Positions 6,513-8,605 of a stretch of DNA of 8,605 bases are shown here, in pieces. The number at the start of each line of letters is the position of its first letter. The first letter of the stretch is position 1. Below the pieces are notes generated by a model, which searched no databases, was not told where the DNA came from, and saw only the letters and a list, made by a program, of their open reading frames with translations. The DNA is from Rhodoferax sp. (lineage in GTDB: Bacteria > Pseudomonadota > Gammaproteobacteria > Burkholderiales > Burkholderiaceae_C), in contig JAIPDA010000091.1 in assembly GCA_021737905.1 (NCBI GenBank), positions 1 to 8,605 of the forward strand. The letters are read 5' to 3'. A program made the translations under genes and the position numbers.

Positions 6513-8459
6513 ATGCAGACAACGTTTCCCCGACTGCTCATGAAACACGCTGCCGAGCGCCCGGACGCGCCAGCCATGCGCGAAAAGGAATACGGCATTT
6601 GGCAGGCGCACAGCTGGTCCAGCATGGCCGCGCTGGTGGAGCACATTGCCTGCGGCCTGCATCAGGCCGGCCTGACGCGGGGCACGCACATGGTGGTCAT
6701 CGGCGCCAACCGGCCGCGCCTTTATGCCACCATGCTGGCGGCGCAGTCGCTGGGCGCCATTCCGATTCCGCTTTACCAGGACGCCGTCGGCGCCGAATGC
6801 GTTTTCCCCATCACCAACGCCGACGTGCGTCTGGCCATGGTCGAAGACCAGGAACAAGTTGACAAACTGCTCGAGATCCGCGACCGTTGCCCGGACCTGG
6901 CCAACCTGATTTATGACAACCCACGCGGCCTGCGCAACTATGCAGAGCCGGGGCTGCGCTCACTGGACGCACTGATTGAGTCCGGGCGCAGCTTTGCGCA
7001 AAGCCAGCCCGGTTTCTTTGCGGCGCAACTCGCCCTGGGCCAGCCCGACGAAGTGGCGGCCATGTTCTTCACCTCGGGCACCACCGGCAACCCCAAGGGC
7101 GTGGTCCACACGCACAGCACGCTGATAGACCGGGCACAAGCCGGCGCCGAATTTGACAAGCTCAGCGGCCAGGAAGAAGTGCTGGCCTACCTGCCGCCGG
7201 CCTGGATCGGGCAAAACATTTTCAGCTACGCCCAGTGGTTGTGCTGCGGCTATGTGGTGAACTGCCCGGAAGACGTCAGCACAGTGACCATCGACCTGAA
7301 AGAGGTCGGACCGACCTATTACTTTGCACCGCCGCGCGTTTTTGAAGGCCTGCTGACCAGCGTGATGATCCGCATGGAAGACGCCGGCCGCCTCAAGCGC
7401 AGCATGTTCAACTTCTTCATGGCTGTTGCCAAACGCGTAGGCCCCGCGCGCATGAACGGCCAGCCGATAGGTGCGCTGCAAAGCCTGCTGTACCTCCTGG
7501 GCGACCTGATGGTCTACGGACCGCTGCGCAACAACCTGGGCTTTTCACGTGTGCGTGTGGCCTACACCGCCGGCGAAGCCATCGGCCCCGACCTCTTTAC
7601 CTTTTACCGCTCTATCGGCATCAACCTCAAGCAGCTTTACGGCTCGACTGAGACTGCGGTGTTCGTCTGCCTGCAGCCCGACGACCAGGCGCGCGCCGAC
7701 ACCGTGGGCGTGCCGATTCGCGGCGTCGAGATCAAAGTGGCAGACAACGGCGAGATCCTCGTCAAGTCGGCCGGGCTCTTGAAGGAATACTATAAAAATC
7801 CAGCGGCCACGGCCGAAGTGCTGACCGCTGACGGCTGGTACCACACCAGCGACGCCGGCTTCATCGACAGCCAGGGCCACCTGAAGATCATTGACCGCGT
7901 GAAAGACGTGGGCCGCATTCAAGGCGGCGTCAATGACGGCGCCATGTTCGCGCCCAAGTACGTAGAAAACAAACTCAAGTTCTTTCCTTTCATCAAAGAA
8001 GCAGTTGCTTACGGCGATGGCCGGGAAAAAGTCTGCGTCATGCTCAACATCGACTTTGACGCTGTAGGCAACTGGGCCGAACGTCGCAACCTGCCCTACG
8101 CCGGCTACACCGACCTGGCGCAAAAGCCCGAGGTCTACCAGCTGATTCAGGAATGTGTTGAAAAAGTCAATGCCGACCTGAGCGCAGACGAGTTACTGGC
8201 CGGCTCGCAGGTCAGCCGCTTTCTGGTGCTGCACAAGGAGCTAGACGCTGACGACGGCGAACTGACCCGAACCAACAAGGTGCGGCGTGGCTTCATCGCC
8301 GACAAGTACCTGCCACTTGTTGATGCGCTTTACCTGGGCAAGACCACGCAGTTCATCGAAACGGTGGTGAAGTTTGAAGATGGTCGCAGCGGCAGCGTCA
8401 GCGCAACGCTCAAGATCGATGACGCCAAAACCTTTGCAACCGTCAAAGCGGCAGCCTGA
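6513..8459 (+). CDS. Long-chain-type acyl-CoA synthetase (AMP-forming)
   Basis: A 648-aa member of the adenylate-forming (ANL) superfamily that activates a carboxylic acid with ATP to an acyl-adenylate and then an acyl-CoA. Visible motifs are the P-loop TSGTTGNPKG (187-196), YGSTE (376-380), GWYHTSD with the ATP-ribose Asp at 447, the hinge region DRVKDVGRIQGG (461-472), and a C-terminal ELTRTNKVRR with Lys589 as the likely adenylation lysine. Length and motif style fit COG1022 long-chain synthetases. After the hinge there is NDGAMFAPKYVENKLKFF (474-491), longer than the usual GG-x-x-I-x-P-x-x-IE pattern; I recall this form from ligases next to branched-chain-type ABC transporters. The substrate may therefore be a fatty, aromatic or other acid. 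It starts an apparent operon with the LivG-type gene 24 bp downstream and lies opposite a Crp/Fnr regulator. Confidence 0.9.
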   Translation: MQTTFPRLLMKHAAERPDAPAMREKEYGIWQAHSWSSMAALVEHIACGLHQAGLTRGTHMVVIGANRPRLYATMLAAQSLGAIPIPLYQDAVGAECVFPITNADVRLAMVEDQEQVDKLLEIRDRCPDLANLIYDNPRGLRNYAEPGLRSLDALIESGRSFAQSQPGFFAAQLALGQPDEVAAMFFTSGTTGNPKGVVHTHSTLIDRAQAGAEFDKLSGQEEVLAYLPPAWIGQNIFSYAQWLCCGYVVNCPEDVSTVTIDLKEVGPTYYFAPPRVFEGLLTSVMIRMEDAGRLKRSMFNFFMAVAKRVGPARMNGQPIGALQSLLYLLGDLMVYGPLRNNLGFSRVRVAYTAGEAIGPDLFTFYRSIGINLKQLYGSTETAVFVCLQPDDQARADTVGVPIRGVEIKVADNGEILVKSAGLLKEYYKNPAATAEVLTADGWYHTSDAGFIDSQGHLKIIDRVKDVGRIQGGVNDGAMFAPKYVENKLKFFPFIKEAVAYGDGREKVCVMLNIDFDAVGNWAERRNLPYAGYTDLAQKPEVYQLIQECVEKVNADLSADELLAGSQVSRFLVLHKELDADDGELTRTNKVRRGFIADKYLPLVDALYLGKTTQFIETVVKFEDGRSGSVSATLKIDDAKTFATVKAAA

Positions 8460-8472
8460 CCCCGAAACGAGC

Positions 8473-8479
8473 AAGAGAG
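8473..8479 (+). promoter_or_regulatory. Ribosome binding site of the LivG-type gene
   Basis: AAGAGAG ends four bases before the ATG at 8484, a purine-rich Shine-Dalgarno-like stretch. It supports the chosen start of the partial ABC gene and separate translation of it from the ligase message. Confidence 0.45.
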
Positions 8480-8483
8480 CACC

Positions 8484-8605
8484 ATGGCAGAGAAAAAAAT
8501 CGGTGAAGTGATCCTGGAGGTGAACAACATCTCCTTGAGTTTCGGTGGCGTCAAAGCACTTTCTGACATCTCATTTAACGTCAAAGAGCACGAGATCCGC
8601 GCCAT
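8484..8605 (+). CDS. Branched-chain-type ABC transporter ATPase, N-terminal part
   Basis: Only the first 40 codons are in the window; the gene leaves the right edge. The protein starts MAEKKIGEVILEVNNISLSF and continues GGVKALSDISFNVKEHEIRA. This is the first beta-strand region of an ABC ATPase just before Walker A. The pattern SLSFGGVKAL-DISF is characteristic of LivG-type ATPases of branched-chain amino acid (HAAT family) transporters. The start is 24 bp after the ligase stop with no terminator between, so the genes are probably co-transcribed. Permease, second ATPase and binding-protein genes would be expected further right, but this cannot be seen. The Walker motifs lie outside the window, so function rests on family resemblance. 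Confidence 0.75.
   Translation, partial: MAEKKIGEVILEVNNISLSFGGVKALSDISFNVKEHEIRA

Noticed and set aside
6960..8123. Minus-strand frames of 173 and 192 residues opposite the ligase gene
   Set aside because: Both lie fully under a frame with all adenylate-forming motifs and are compositional shadows.
8330..8605. Minus-strand open frame reaching the right edge
   Set aside because: It runs antisense to the end of the ligase gene and the start of the LivG-type gene, both well supported.

Overview
The window looks like a chromosomal segment of a Burkholderiales betaproteobacterium, most likely Comamonadaceae close to Rhodoferax or Polaromonas. This rests on the 5' part of a 16S rRNA gene (minus strand, left edge), whose start and V1-V2 region have the betaproteobacterial pattern, on the GC-rich coding bias, and on the recognisable gene families. 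The genus is an inference from memory; no search was run.

Layout. (1) 1-367: 5' end of a 16S rRNA gene on the minus strand, running off the left edge. (2) 368-1025: the rRNA control region, with a structured leader and, upstream of it, three promoter-like units spaced about 109 bp apart, all pointing into the rRNA operon. (3) 1026-2951: uup, an ABC-F ATPase, divergent from the rRNA operon. (4) 2992-4641: an MFS_3-type exporter with a C-terminal cytosolic domain, 40 bp behind uup and probably co-transcribed. (5) 4638-5486, minus: an RsuA/RluF-type rRNA pseudouridine synthase whose stop codon interlocks with that of the MFS gene. (6) 5558-6307, minus: a Crp/Fnr-family regulator just upstream of the pseudouridine synthase gene. 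(7) 6308-6512: a divergent control region with a cluster of inverted repeats resembling Crp/Fnr sites. (8) 6513-8459: a long-chain-type acyl-CoA synthetase, then 24 bp later (9) the first 40 codons of a LivG-type ABC ATPase that leaves the right edge.

How the parts relate. The left half is translation-related (rRNA, ABC-F factor, rRNA modification enzyme) with an exporter inserted. The right half reads as a regulated uptake-and-activation module: a Crp/Fnr regulator divergent from an acyl-CoA ligase, followed by the start of a branched-chain-amino-acid-type ABC transporter. The simplest reading is that the transporter imports a carboxylic acid that the ligase converts to its CoA thioester.

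I saw no CRISPR array, insertion sequence, prophage, tRNA or defence system. The most interesting structures are the repeated rRNA promoter units and the operator cluster near 6423-6463. Everything else is ordinary Burkholderiales chromosome.
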